Below are positions 16,975 to 25,998 of a stretch of 64,000 nt of DNA, piece by piece (within the stretch, counting starts at the first letter, position 1; every line of letters begins with the position of its first letter). Below the pieces are notes generated by a model. The model had not been told where the DNA came from. It saw nothing but the letters and a program-made list of their open reading frames with translations, and did no database searches. A program made the translations under genes and the position numbers. Source of the stretch: JANRLF01 sp033762815 (lineage in GTDB: Bacteria; Bacteroidota; Bacteroidia; Chitinophagales; CAIOSU01); the NCBI GenBank assembly GCA_033762815.1, contig JANRLF010000008.1:434001-498000 (forward strand). Direction: 5' to 3'.

Positions 16975-17982
16975 TTAGCTAAAATGCGACTTTTCCAGCC
17001 CTAGCCAGCCTAATGCGGCACCGTGCAGCAGTTGGGCTTTGGTGGCCTCGTCATAAGGCATAGAGTGGATGAGCTTTCCAGGTTCCAATTCGCCCAAGGG
17101 GAAAGGATAGTCAGTGCCCAGACAAACCTTGCCAGGGCCCAAGAGTTGAACGATGCGGTCGAGCATAAAAGAGTCATGCACCAAGCTGTCCAGCCAAAAC
17201 TTGCCCAAGTAATCTCGTGGGTTAATGGGATTATGTTTGGCGACTAAGTCAGGGCGAACATGGAAGCCATGCTCAATGCGGCCTATGGTGCCGGGGAAGG
17301 AGCCACCGCCATGGGCAAAAGCTACCTTAAGATTGGGCAACCGCTCGAAGACACCGCCGAAAATCATGGAGCAGATGGCCAAGGAGGTTTCGGCAGGCAT
17401 GCCCACCAGCCAAGGAAGCCAGTAATCGGGCATTTTTTCCTTGCCCATCATGTCCCAAGGGTGCACAAAAACCGCTGCCCCTAATGACTCTGCAGCTTGG
17501 AAAAAGGGGAAGAGCTCAAGGGCATTCAGGTTCCAATCGTTGATATGGGAACCAATCTGTACCCCGCGCAGGCCGATGGACATACAACGCTGTAGCTCCT
17601 CGATGGCCATATCCGGGTCCTGTAGGGGCACCGTTCCCAAAGCGATAAAACGCTTAGGGTAACGCGCTACAATTTCGGCTATATGGTCGTTTAAAAAACG
17701 GGCTATTTGAAGGGTATCTTTGGCTTGGGCCCAGTAATTGAACATTACGGGGATGGTGGAAAGCACCTGCACATTTACCCGGTGGTAGTCGCATTCTTTC
17801 ATGCGGGTTTCAGGGTCCCAGCAGTTGTCCTGAATCTCGCGGAAAAACTTGCCGTCAACCATCATTCGGGCGCAGCAGGGCTTATGGTGCTCCAAACTGA
17901 TAAAACCCCCATAGCCAAACCTTTCCGCCCAATTGGGCAACTGTTCGGGGATGATATGGGTGTGGATATCGATGGTGAGCAT
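16975..17982 (-). CDS. amidohydrolase, ACMSD family (aminocarboxymuconate-semialdehyde decarboxylase-like)
   Basis: A 335-residue metal-dependent TIM-barrel enzyme. The first strand has the metal pair H7-x-H9 (IDIHTHIIP). Further ligands lie in FVHPWD (mid-protein), AFAHGGG and GTDYPFP. The spacing, and the signature CWDPETRMKECDYHRVNVQVLST near residue 55, match 2-amino-3-carboxymuconate-6-semialdehyde decarboxylase closely. That enzyme diverts a kynurenine or 2-nitrobenzoate intermediate toward 2-aminomuconate semialdehyde. No other gene of the pathway lies in the window. It is the last gene of a minus-strand run, 11 bases after the YdjC-family gene. Family assignment is strong; the exact substrate is inferred. 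Confidence 0.88.
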   Translation of the reverse strand: MLTIDIHTHIIPEQLPNWAERFGYGGFISLEHHKPCCARMMVDGKFFREIQDNCWDPETRMKECDYHRVNVQVLSTIPVMFNYWAQAKDTLQIARFLNDHIAEIVARYPKRFIALGTVPLQDPDMAIEELQRCMSIGLRGVQIGSHINDWNLNALELFPFFQAAESLGAAVFVHPWDMMGKEKMPDYWLPWLVGMPAETSLAICSMIFGGVFERLPNLKVAFAHGGGSFPGTIGRIEHGFHVRPDLVAKHNPINPRDYLGKFWLDSLVHDSFMLDRIVQLLGPGKVCLGTDYPFPLGELEPGKLIHSMPYDEATKAQLLHGAALGWLGLEKSHFS

Positions 17983-17993
17983 CAGGGGCTAAA

Positions 17994-18785
17994 TTACGCT
18001 TTGTTGGTGGCAGTTGCGGTGTTGATTAATTGAAACCCATATTTGGCCACTAATTGATTAAAATCAGGGTGCATCAAGGTTTCATATTCCTGCTCCCAAT
18101 TGAAATGCCAATGGCCGTAGTGCTGGTTTAATTGCTGGTTGTTATGCCCTGGATGCATGATTAGCATAGTATCCTGGCCGGAACAGATAGAGAGTTCCTT
18201 TTCTAAAAGTGCCAAACTATAATTGCCCGCAAGGCGAATACCGGCGCAAGAAAAATGGAAGCCATTTTCACGATGCGCTTTGGCAAACCGATGAAGCATG
18301 CGGCCACTGATACCACTACGCATCAAAGCTGGCGAATGCGCCCAAGGGCAACGGATGAACGAAATTTGGTAGTTCTTTGACAATTTTTGGATAACAGGCC
18401 ATATAGAAGGAAACACATGCACATGCTGGTGGCTATCTAAATGGTCTATGGCAATGCCAGCTTGTAATAAAAGCCCTAGCTGTGCTTCAGCCTCTTCCCA
18501 CAATGCTTTTTGAAAAGCTTTACCCCCGGTAATGCTGCGCCATATAAGCTCTTTCCAACTTTCAAAACGATATGGTTGGGTAAGCCATGCTTCACCCACC
18601 CAAGTAATATGTGCACCGATAGAAGCATGCTGACTAAGGTCCCTTACTTTTTCAGGATTGTAGGATTTTCCATTACTAGAGACTGAAACAGCGGTAATAT
18701 TGCCTGCCTCGGCAATCTGTAAAATAGCCTCATCAATGGCAGGGTGCAGGCCAAAATCGTCGGCGTTCACTATCAAGAGGCTCAT
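17994..18785 (-). CDS. YdjC/ChbG-family carbohydrate deacetylase
   Basis: A 263-residue protein of the YdjC superfamily. The metal and catalytic residues are visible as NADDFG (residues 7-12), the first loop His, and HLDSHQHVHVFP in the middle. The family removes N-acetyl groups from amino sugars; NaxD, acting on a lipid-linked GalNAc in Francisella, is a studied member, as is chitooligosaccharide deacetylase ChbG. Here it overlaps the GT2 gene by four bases (ATGA) and follows a GT39-like gene, which favours a lipid-linked sugar as substrate. No signal peptide is seen, so it would act at the cytoplasmic face. Confidence 0.88.
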   Translation of the reverse strand: MSLLIVNADDFGLHPAIDEAILQIAEAGNITAVSVSSNGKSYNPEKVRDLSQHASIGAHITWVGEAWLTQPYRFESWKELIWRSITGGKAFQKALWEEAEAQLGLLLQAGIAIDHLDSHQHVHVFPSIWPVIQKLSKNYQISFIRCPWAHSPALMRSGISGRMLHRFAKAHRENGFHFSCAGIRLAGNYSLALLEKELSICSGQDTMLIMHPGHNNQQLNQHYGHWHFNWEQEYETLMHPDFNQLVAKYGFQLINTATATNKA

Positions 18786-19708
18786 GGTGCGGCTATCGAG
18801 CTTTCCTGTATGATATAATTAGGGGTTTGCCTTATTTGGTCCATCAACGAAATTGCAAACAAGCCTAACATGCCCGTACAGATGAGTATGATGGATATGG
18901 CAAGCAACACAATAGGCAAAAACAATGGTACAATGAGGGTTCCCGCTAGGGATAAAGTTAGAAGGATAATACTTAATAATAGCAATAATGGACCAATGAT
19001 GATTAGTGAATAAGCAGGTGCCTTGCTAAACTTGAAGATAATATTGAGCATCAGTACAAAAAGGTCATGATAGGAATAAGAAGGCTGGCCATTGGCTCTT
19101 TTTGCTTCGTGGTATTGCAGCACCACAGGTTTTTTGGCTAGCGTAGGCAATATTGCCCTCAATACCTTGCCTTGGCCTGGTAAGGCTACCAACTGTTTGG
19201 CAATATCATTTGAAATTAGGCGAAAATCTGCGGCATTGGCAACCAAGCGATATCCGGAAAAAAGGTTGAATAATAAGTAAAACAATTGGCCCAAAGTACT
19301 TTTCAATGATTCGGACATGTTTATCCTCTGCATATAAACCACATCAGCCCCCTTAGAAAATGCCTCTAGCATTGCTGGAAGATATTCAGGTGGATGCTGT
19401 AAATCGCCATCCATGGTAATGATGGCATCGCCCGCAGCATTGGCTAATCCCGCCAATAAGGCGGATTGATGACCGAAATTTCTTGAAAATGAAAGGTAAT
19501 TTATATGGAAAGCTGTCTCTCTAAGCTTTTTTATCTGGGCTAAAGTACCATCTGTACTGCCATCATCTACAAACAAGATGCTATATTGATATTCAGCAGA
19601 CAATGGCAATAATACTTTAGTAATTTGATCAACGAGCACCTGAACGTTTGGTGCCTCGTTATGCACAGGGACTACAATGGTGACCAACACTTTTCCGTCT
19701 TGCGTCAT
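18782..19708 (-). CDS. GT2 glycosyltransferase, polyprenyl-phosphate sugar synthase type (ArnC/GtrB-like)
   Basis: A 308-residue enzyme of the DPM1/ArnC/GtrB type. The N-terminal GT-A domain has VTIVVPVHNEAPN (residues 9-21), ILFVDDGSTDGT, and the metal-binding ITMDGDLQHPPEYLP, with SFSRNFGHQSALLAG between them. Two membrane helices at the C-terminus (around 230-255 and 263-290) are typical. Such enzymes load a sugar from a nucleotide donor onto undecaprenyl phosphate. It starts five bases after the GT39-like gene and overlaps the deacetylase gene, so the three are co-transcribed. Confidence 0.92.
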   Translation of the reverse strand: MTQDGKVLVTIVVPVHNEAPNVQVLVDQITKVLLPLSAEYQYSILFVDDGSTDGTLAQIKKLRETAFHINYLSFSRNFGHQSALLAGLANAAGDAIITMDGDLQHPPEYLPAMLEAFSKGADVVYMQRINMSESLKSTLGQLFYLLFNLFSGYRLVANAADFRLISNDIAKQLVALPGQGKVLRAILPTLAKKPVVLQYHEAKRANGQPSYSYHDLFVLMLNIIFKFSKAPAYSLIIIGPLLLLLSIILLTLSLAGTLIVPLFLPIVLLAISIILICTGMLGLFAISLMDQIRQTPNYIIQESSIAAP

Positions 19709-19713
19709 GTACT

Positions 19714-21969
19714 TTATAGATTGACGCTAAAAGTATGAATATCGCTCCATTGGGAGTAAACAATTTCCTCGGTCTTAGCCCGAATACGCCAATAGTAAGT
19801 TCTCCCGTCCCTGCACTCTTTGGGTATGGCAAATGAAAAGTTGTTGGTGATGGATTCTTTCAGGATCTTTTCCCGTGTAAATGGCAAGTCGGTAACAGCA
19901 AGATAGGTTTCTAGCGGACCATCTAACAAGTCTGGATGGTTGGGATACAAGCTCGCAATCTGTAAACATACCGCCTCTGTGGTACTGTTTTCTACAATAG
20001 ATGATATGGCGTCCCTTAAAGAAATAGTATCCGCGGCCAATTTTCTTAGAATGTTACCAAAAAAGTACGCCAATTCTTTTTCAGAAGGCTTATTAGCTGT
20101 AGATACTTTCAAAAGTGCTAATGCCTTTGGAGGCACTACACTCAAATTCCAAATTGTGTTGACAGTTCTATGTTTACTGGGGAATCCATCCATAATGCCA
20201 TAAGACAACCACTGCATGCTGCTATCTTTACTAATCTGAAGTTCGAAATTGCTCATATAATAAGTAGGGAAATCCCATACCAAGGCAGTTGCTTCGTTGT
20301 TAGGATTTGCAATACTAATCCTTGGGTAAGTTGAATTGACCATGCTGTCTACCAGATACATTTTATATGACGAAACACCATAGTTTCTGTAGGGAGATGA
20401 AAAGGCTACTGAAGGAAAAATCCTATCAAGCGACCGATAATATTTTTCCCATTCTGCAATCAATGATGGCTCTGCATTGGCCTCTCTGAGAGCAAGTAAA
20501 TGATAATTTATCTCCTTATCGCATAATACCAATACATTGATTTTGGACAATGCTTGTTTAGTGGGCGGATGGAACGATAACAAAGTCTCCTTTTTCAAAA
20601 ACCGATAGGAAAATTCTTCCGTAAAATTGAAGGGCAATTCAAACATGGGGGGAGCACTGACACGAGGATGCTGATAAGCTACTTTATATCCTGCCTTGCC
20701 ATTAGCCTTAAGCCAATTATATGCTGCTATCCGAGTATCCTCTATTGATTTTTTCCGATTAATAGCGTCTATTCTTATAGTATTATAATCTTGATAGGCA
20801 TAAGCGAAATAGGGCAATAGCAGCAATATGCCTAACACAGTTATGTACATGGATTTTACTTGGAAAAATCTCCTATTAGAAACCACTCGGTATCCTAATC
20901 CTAAGAATAGACAAATCCAAAGCGGCATTAAAATGCCATATCGGCCAATCTTTGGAGAAAGCATTAACGCTATTGATTGCAAAATGAAAGCCGTGGCCAA
21001 TAGTAAAACTAGCCTGTCATTTTTAGCCAACTTGATAACTGCAGTTAACAATGAGCCATAAGCTAAAATCAACAATAATGCTACTCCCCAACTAAAGCCA
21101 TGCTGGAAAAACTCATCCCATAAGTAGTAATCGTAATTGCCGTTGTCCCAATAGTTATTCCACTCTTTGCCTACTTCTATGGTCTCAGCTAACACCTGCC
21201 TTATGTTTTCAGGGTACAACAGCCATCGCTGGTAGATGAACATAAAAGTGAAAAGAAAGCTAAAAACTGCAACCAAGAAATGCCTTAAACGCAATTGCTT
21301 AGTGGCAATAAGAAACATAACCACCAGAAATGGCAACAACAGAAAGAATGGAAAGTTGATTTTGGTACCGCTAGTAAGCCCAATTGCTATGCCCAATAAC
21401 AAATATGATGACCATTTCTGCGGACACAGAAAAACCACCACAGCCGCTAACATGGAGAGATTGGCGGTAAATAGAACAAAGTGATCGATACGGACAAAAT
21501 CGATTAGTAATGTATGGGGGTTTAACAAGTAAACTAATAGACTCAGTACTAGAGCTATCCAATGATTGCCAACTACTAGAGTCAATATAAGGAACGCCAA
21601 CATTGCTGAAAGCGAATCGAGCAAAACTCCTGAACATCGCATACCATATATGATTACACTATTATTGCTGTCTGCTAATGTTTGTGGGGCCAAGCCTAAG
21701 TGGCTCAGCTCCTTTGCAGCATTGGCAATGATTGCTGATACAATGAATGCCCCATCAGAATAGTTAGGATATGAAGACAGTTCGTAAGGGAAATTTGCTT
21801 TCTTGGGATGCTTAAAGAAAAAGTAAAAGCTTCTGGTCACATTGACGCAAGACTCTGAATCGGGTTCAAAGGAATATTGATAGTAACGATCAACCAATGG
21901 CACCCTAATAAGGAAAGCTACGGTAAAGATGATTAAAGCCAAGAAAACCCGCTGTAAGCTTCTTTTCAT
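19714..21969 (-). CDS. GT39-like polytopic glycosyltransferase with extra C-terminal domain
   Basis: A large inner-membrane protein, about 751 residues from the ATG at 21969 (MKRSLQRVF); an upstream TTG adds three residues. The first ~400 residues hold roughly ten membrane helices. The first external loop has FEPDSESCVNV, acidic residues where GT39/ArnT enzymes keep catalytic Asp/Glu. The second half is hydrophilic and presumably periplasmic, ending in a segment like a fibronectin-type domain (ECRDGRTYYWRIRAKTEE..WSDIHTFSV). ArnT/PMT-type enzymes move a sugar from undecaprenyl phosphate to lipid A or protein. It is the first gene of the GT39-GT2-YdjC-ACMSD run, 54 bases after the methionine synthase stop, so read-through from metH is possible. 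Confidence 0.75.
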   Translation of the reverse strand: MKRSLQRVFLALIIFTVAFLIRVPLVDRYYQYSFEPDSESCVNVTRSFYFFFKHPKKANFPYELSSYPNYSDGAFIVSAIIANAAKELSHLGLAPQTLADSNNSVIIYGMRCSGVLLDSLSAMLAFLILTLVVGNHWIALVLSLLVYLLNPHTLLIDFVRIDHFVLFTANLSMLAAVVVFLCPQKWSSYLLLGIAIGLTSGTKINFPFFLLLPFLVVMFLIATKQLRLRHFLVAVFSFLFTFMFIYQRWLLYPENIRQVLAETIEVGKEWNNYWDNGNYDYYLWDEFFQHGFSWGVALLLILAYGSLLTAVIKLAKNDRLVLLLATAFILQSIALMLSPKIGRYGILMPLWICLFLGLGYRVVSNRRFFQVKSMYITVLGILLLLPYFAYAYQDYNTIRIDAINRKKSIEDTRIAAYNWLKANGKAGYKVAYQHPRVSAPPMFELPFNFTEEFSYRFLKKETLLSFHPPTKQALSKINVLVLCDKEINYHLLALREANAEPSLIAEWEKYYRSLDRIFPSVAFSSPYRNYGVSSYKMYLVDSMVNSTYPRISIANPNNEATALVWDFPTYYMSNFELQISKDSSMQWLSYGIMDGFPSKHRTVNTIWNLSVVPPKALALLKVSTANKPSEKELAYFFGNILRKLAADTISLRDAISSIVENSTTEAVCLQIASLYPNHPDLLDGPLETYLAVTDLPFTREKILKESITNNFSFAIPKECRDGRTYYWRIRAKTEEIVYSQWSDIHTFSVNL

Positions 21970-22022
21970 GAGGGGCAATTACCCTATGAAAATAGATTAA
22001 AAAACAATTAAGTCAATAAGTT

Positions 22023-24752
22023 TTAGCCATAATTCAGCACTGGGCTTAACCACCTTTCTATTACTGACATTTCCATGCTTTTGCGGCGGGCATAGTCTTC
22101 TACTTGGTCTTTACCTATTTTACCAATGCCGAAATATTTGCTTAGCGGGTGGCTGAAGTACCATCCGCTTACTGAGGCCGCGGGCATCATGGCAAAGCTC
22201 TCGGTAAGGTGGATACCAGTGTTTTGCTCCACATCTAACAATTGGAACAGGGTCGCCTTTTCTGTATGGTCAGGGCAGGCCGGATAACCTGGTGCCGGAC
22301 GGATGCCCTGATATTGTTCGTCAATCAACGCTTCGTTGCTCAATTTTTCAGTGGGTTGATAGGCCCAGAACTCCTTACGCACCCGCTCGTGCATGCGCTC
22401 TGCAAAAGCCTCCGCAAGCCTGTCTGCCAACGCTTTCAGCATGATGCTGTTATAATCGTCATGGTCTTTTTTAAATTGGTCCAGCCAAGGCTCTATGTTC
22501 AATCCAGCAGTAACCGCAAAGCCGCCCATATAATCTGCCAGCCCCGATTCTTTGGGGGCAATGTAATCGCTCAAGCAAAAATTGGGCTGGCCAGCCGCCT
22601 TTTTGTTTTGCTGACGTAAGTGGTGAAGGGTAGTAAGTACCTTCGTACGGGTATCATCAGTATATAGTTCTATATCGTCCCCTACGGCATTTGCTGGCCA
22701 CAAACCAATCACGGCGTTGGCTTTCAGCATTTTCATTTTGATAATCTGGCTTAACAACGCTTGCGCATCGGCAAACAGCTTCTTAGCTTCCGTCCCAACA
22801 ATGGCATCATTCAAAATGGCTGGATACCTGCCACTTAATTCCCATGTTGCAAAAAAGGGCGTCCAGTCAATATATTGGCTTAATTCTTCCAAGGAATAAT
22901 CGACAAAACTTTTTACTCCCAAAAAAGAGGGCCTGGTAATAACTGTAGACGCCCAGTCGATGGTTGCCCTATTCTTTCGGGCTTCTTCAATTCCAACAAA
23001 TTCCTTTGTGCCTTGGTTGCGGCTATGCCGTTCACGGATTTCGGCATACTCTGCCTTAATAGCTCTTACCGTATCTTCCTTTTTATCACCTAACAAAGCC
23101 TCTACCACCGGAACTGATCGGGAAGCATCCAAAACATGCACGGCCTGCGCTCGTTTGTAGTGCTGCTCAATTTTTACGGCGGTATGTATTTTGGAGGTAG
23201 TGGCCCCGCCTATCAATAAGGGCACCTCAAAACCTTCCCTTTCCATTTCCTTGGCTACATGCACCATTTCATCCAATGAAGGGGTTATCAATCCACTTAA
23301 GCCAATCGCGTCCACTTGATGGTCACGAGCGGCTTGAAGTATCTTTTCAGCGGGCACCATTACCCCTATGTCGATAACCTCATAATTGTTGCATCCCAAT
23401 ACTACCCCTACAATGTTTTTACCGATATCATGTACATCGCCCTTTACAGTAGCCAGCAAAATCTTCCCAGCATTCTTGCGGTCCCCGGCCTGCTTCTCTG
23501 CTTCGATATAGGGCAACAAATAAGCCACTGCCTTTTTCATTACCCTGGCACTTTTTACCACCTGGGGCAAGAACATTTTCCCCGCACCAAAAAGATCTCC
23601 CACTACCTTCATGCCGTCCATTAGCGGGCCTTCTATTACCTGCAAAGGCCGCTGGTATTGCTGGCGGGCTTCTTCAACGTCTTGATCAATAAAATCTACT
23701 ATTCCTTTTACTAAAGCATGGCTCAGTCGCTCATTTACTGGGGCCTTGCGCCATTCTTCATCCTTTTCTTTGGCTTTTACCGTACCCCCTTTTACTTGTT
23801 CCGCCAATTCCAACAATCGCTCGGTTGCATCAGGGCGTCTGTTCAACAATACGTCCTCCACCCTTTCCAATAAGTCCTTTGGAATTTCATCATACACATT
23901 GAGCATGGTAGGGTTAACAATTCCCATATCCATACCTGCATGGATAGCATGGTATAAAAAAGCAGAGTGCATCGCTTCACGCACTACGTCATTCCCACGG
24001 AAAGAAAAGGAGACATTGCTTACGCCACCGCTCACATGTGCAGCGGGCAAGTTTTCCCTTATCCATTTTGTAGCTCTAAAGAAATCAAGTGCATTGTTGT
24101 TGTGCTCTTCAATGCCCGTAGCTACCGGAAAAATATTTGGGTCGAAAATGATATCCTGCGGCGGGAACTTTACGACATTCACCAAAATATCATAAGAACG
24201 TTTGCAAATCTCGATTCTGCGCAGAAAAGTGTCCGCTTGTCCCTTTTCATCAAAAGCCATTACAATCGTCGCCGCCCCGTATCGCTTAATAGTCTTAGCC
24301 TGCTTGATAAATTCTTCCTCTCCACCTTTCAAGCTGATAGAATTGACAATGCACTTACCTTGCACACATTTTAGCCCTGCTTCTATGATATTCCATTTAG
24401 AAGAGTCGATCATAATGGGAATGCGAGCTATGTCAGGTTCAGCCTGCAATAGATGGAGGAAACGCACCATAGCCTTCTCCCCGTCTAGCATGCCTTCGTC
24501 CATATTGATATCCAACACTTGTGCGCCACCCTCCACTTGCTCACGGGCTACAGAGAGGGCTTCTTCATAATTCTCCTCCTTTATCAGTTTCAAAAACTTA
24601 CGAGAGCCCGTAACATTGGTTCGCTCACCTACATTGATGAAATTGCTTCCAGGAAAAACCTTCAGTGGCTCCAAGCCACTCAATCGCAACGGTGGAAACT
24701 GACGTTCAATGTCAATAGAAGCTGTACTTTCCAGATTAACTGTTTGGGACAT
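22023..24752 (-). CDS. metH: methionine synthase, folate/B12/activation part
   Basis: A 909-residue protein carrying the C-terminal three quarters of cobalamin-dependent methionine synthase. The pterin-binding domain starts NFINVGERTNVTGSRKF. Next come the cap helices and the B12-binding domain with DVHDIGKNIVG (His is the lower cobalt ligand) and IGGATTS. The AdoMet activation domain ends with PAPGYPACPDHTEK. The homocysteine-binding domain is missing and is encoded by the gene seven bases upstream. A separate homocysteine domain is, as I recall, normal for many Bacteroidota, and both frames are intact, so this is not a broken gene. It transfers the methyl group from 5-methyltetrahydrofolate to homocysteine. 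A SAM-I riboswitch precedes the pair. Confidence 0.95.
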   Translation of the reverse strand: MSQTVNLESTASIDIERQFPPLRLSGLEPLKVFPGSNFINVGERTNVTGSRKFLKLIKEENYEEALSVAREQVEGGAQVLDINMDEGMLDGEKAMVRFLHLLQAEPDIARIPIMIDSSKWNIIEAGLKCVQGKCIVNSISLKGGEEEFIKQAKTIKRYGAATIVMAFDEKGQADTFLRRIEICKRSYDILVNVVKFPPQDIIFDPNIFPVATGIEEHNNNALDFFRATKWIRENLPAAHVSGGVSNVSFSFRGNDVVREAMHSAFLYHAIHAGMDMGIVNPTMLNVYDEIPKDLLERVEDVLLNRRPDATERLLELAEQVKGGTVKAKEKDEEWRKAPVNERLSHALVKGIVDFIDQDVEEARQQYQRPLQVIEGPLMDGMKVVGDLFGAGKMFLPQVVKSARVMKKAVAYLLPYIEAEKQAGDRKNAGKILLATVKGDVHDIGKNIVGVVLGCNNYEVIDIGVMVPAEKILQAARDHQVDAIGLSGLITPSLDEMVHVAKEMEREGFEVPLLIGGATTSKIHTAVKIEQHYKRAQAVHVLDASRSVPVVEALLGDKKEDTVRAIKAEYAEIRERHSRNQGTKEFVGIEEARKNRATIDWASTVITRPSFLGVKSFVDYSLEELSQYIDWTPFFATWELSGRYPAILNDAIVGTEAKKLFADAQALLSQIIKMKMLKANAVIGLWPANAVGDDIELYTDDTRTKVLTTLHHLRQQNKKAAGQPNFCLSDYIAPKESGLADYMGGFAVTAGLNIEPWLDQFKKDHDDYNSIMLKALADRLAEAFAERMHERVRKEFWAYQPTEKLSNEALIDEQYQGIRPAPGYPACPDHTEKATLFQLLDVEQNTGIHLTESFAMMPAASVSGWYFSHPLSKYFGIGKIGKDQVEDYARRKSMEMSVIERWLSPVLNYG

Positions 24753-24759
24753 TTGGCAA

Positions 24760-25773
24760 TCAGGCTAAAACGGTTTCGTGAATCATTCTTGGCTGGTACT
24801 TAGCCGCCACTTGGGCAATAGCCCTAATGTGGTCGGGAGTGGTACCACAGCAGCCGCCCACAATGTTCAACAAACCTTCCTTTAAAAAATCTTCTACTTG
24901 TCGGGCCATATCGGCAGGGCTTTCATCATACTCCCCAAAAGCATTGGGCAAGCCCGCATTGGGATATGCGCTCACGCGGAACTCGCTTTCCTTGCTCAGC
25001 ACCTGTAAATAGGGGCGCAATTGCTTCGCACCCAAGGCGCAATTCAAACCAATGCTCAATAGGGGCATATGCGACATAGAAATAAGAAATGCTTCGGTAG
25101 TTTGGCCTGAAAGGGTTCGCCCACTGGCATCGGTGATGGTACCAGATACCATGATGGGATATTGCTTGCCCAGTTCTTCATACAGTTCATCAATGGCATA
25201 AAGGGCCGCTTTGGCATTAAGCGTATCAAAAACAGTTTCCACCAACAAAATATCGGCACCACCTTCTATCAAAGCCCTTGCTTGTTGCTTGTATGCCGTT
25301 ACCAACTCATCGAAAGTGATACCCCTATAACCTGGATCGTTTACATTGGGCGAGATGGATGCTGTTTTGTTCGTTGGGCCCATGGCACCCGCCACATACC
25401 TTGGTTTATTGGGCTCTTTGGCGGTGAACTCATCTGCTACTTCCTTAGCGATTTTTGCTGAATAGTAGTTGATATCATATACCGCATCTTCTAGATGATA
25501 GTCGGCTTGCGCAATGGTTGTTCCACTAAAGGTGTTGGTTTCCACTATATCCGCTCCCGCTTCAAAATACTGGCGGTGTATTTCTTTAACAATATCAGGT
25601 CTTGTAAGCGAAAGGATATCATTGTTCCCCTTTAATGGATGGCCATGATTTTTAAACCGCTCCCCCCGAAAATCTTCTTCTTCCAACTTGTACCGCTGTA
25701 TCATGGTGCCCATAGCACCATCTAACACCAAGATGCGGTCTTTCAAAATGTCCCTAATGTCAGGTTTTGTCAT
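24760..25773 (-). CDS. methionine synthase, homocysteine-binding subunit
   Basis: A 337-residue homocysteine S-methyltransferase domain protein. Diagnostic parts are the front ILVLDGAMGTMIQRYKLEE, ETNTFSGT, and the zinc cysteines in GLNCALG and GGCCGTTPDHI. It equals the first domain of full-length MetH and ends where the pterin-binding gene begins, seven bases later, so the two probably form one functional enzyme. The start ATG at 25773 lies about 70 bases after the SAM-I riboswitch. Transcription should fall when S-adenosylmethionine is plentiful. Confidence 0.95.
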   Translation of the reverse strand: MTKPDIRDILKDRILVLDGAMGTMIQRYKLEEEDFRGERFKNHGHPLKGNNDILSLTRPDIVKEIHRQYFEAGADIVETNTFSGTTIAQADYHLEDAVYDINYYSAKIAKEVADEFTAKEPNKPRYVAGAMGPTNKTASISPNVNDPGYRGITFDELVTAYKQQARALIEGGADILLVETVFDTLNAKAALYAIDELYEELGKQYPIMVSGTITDASGRTLSGQTTEAFLISMSHMPLLSIGLNCALGAKQLRPYLQVLSKESEFRVSAYPNAGLPNAFGEYDESPADMARQVEDFLKEGLLNIVGGCCGTTPDHIRAIAQVAAKYQPRMIHETVLA

Positions 25774-25845
25774 ATGCTTTATTTAACACCGTTTTATAGT
25801 ATCAACAAAGCAGAGTTCCGGGAAATAAATTGTGGCTTGATTACA

Positions 25846-25950
25846 ACTTATCTTTCCCTAAGCATTGCTTAGGGCCGGAGTTAGCACCTTACCTTTCAGG
25901 TAGGTTGCCAAGACTTCCTAGGGCCGTTCCCTCTGTCTTTCTTGATAAAT
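25846..25950 (-). promoter_or_regulatory. SAM-I (S-box) riboswitch upstream of methionine synthase
   Basis: Read on the minus strand, the conserved S-box core is clear. P1 is TTTATC (25949-25944) pairing with GATAAG (25852-25847). GAGGGAACGGCCC, CTTGGCAACC and AAGGTGCTAACTCC follow in the right order, with a P3-like ACCT/AGGT hairpin between the second and third, then a strong P4 hairpin CCCTAAGC-AAT-GCTTAGGG. Order and spacing fit the SAM-I class, which binds S-adenosylmethionine. I see no clear terminator before the start codon, so control of initiation is possible. Confidence 0.93.
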
Positions 25951-25967
25951 ATATTGCTTACGCAGTG

Positions 25968-25998
25968 CAAAGATAGGCATAAGCCCTGAAATATCAAA
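25968..25998 (-). promoter_or_regulatory. promoter of the riboswitch-metH transcript
   Basis: On the minus strand TTTG (25998-25995) and TATCTTTG (25975-25968) are exactly 19 bases apart, a full match to the Bacteroidota sigma-A consensus. The -33 element sits across the stop codon of the paaD gene. Transcription would start about 20 bases before the riboswitch P1 stem. Confidence 0.8.

Noticed and set aside
22023..25773. methionine synthase read as a frameshifted pseudogene
   Set aside because: Both frames have proper starts, stops and complete domains, and the same split is familiar in Bacteroidota.
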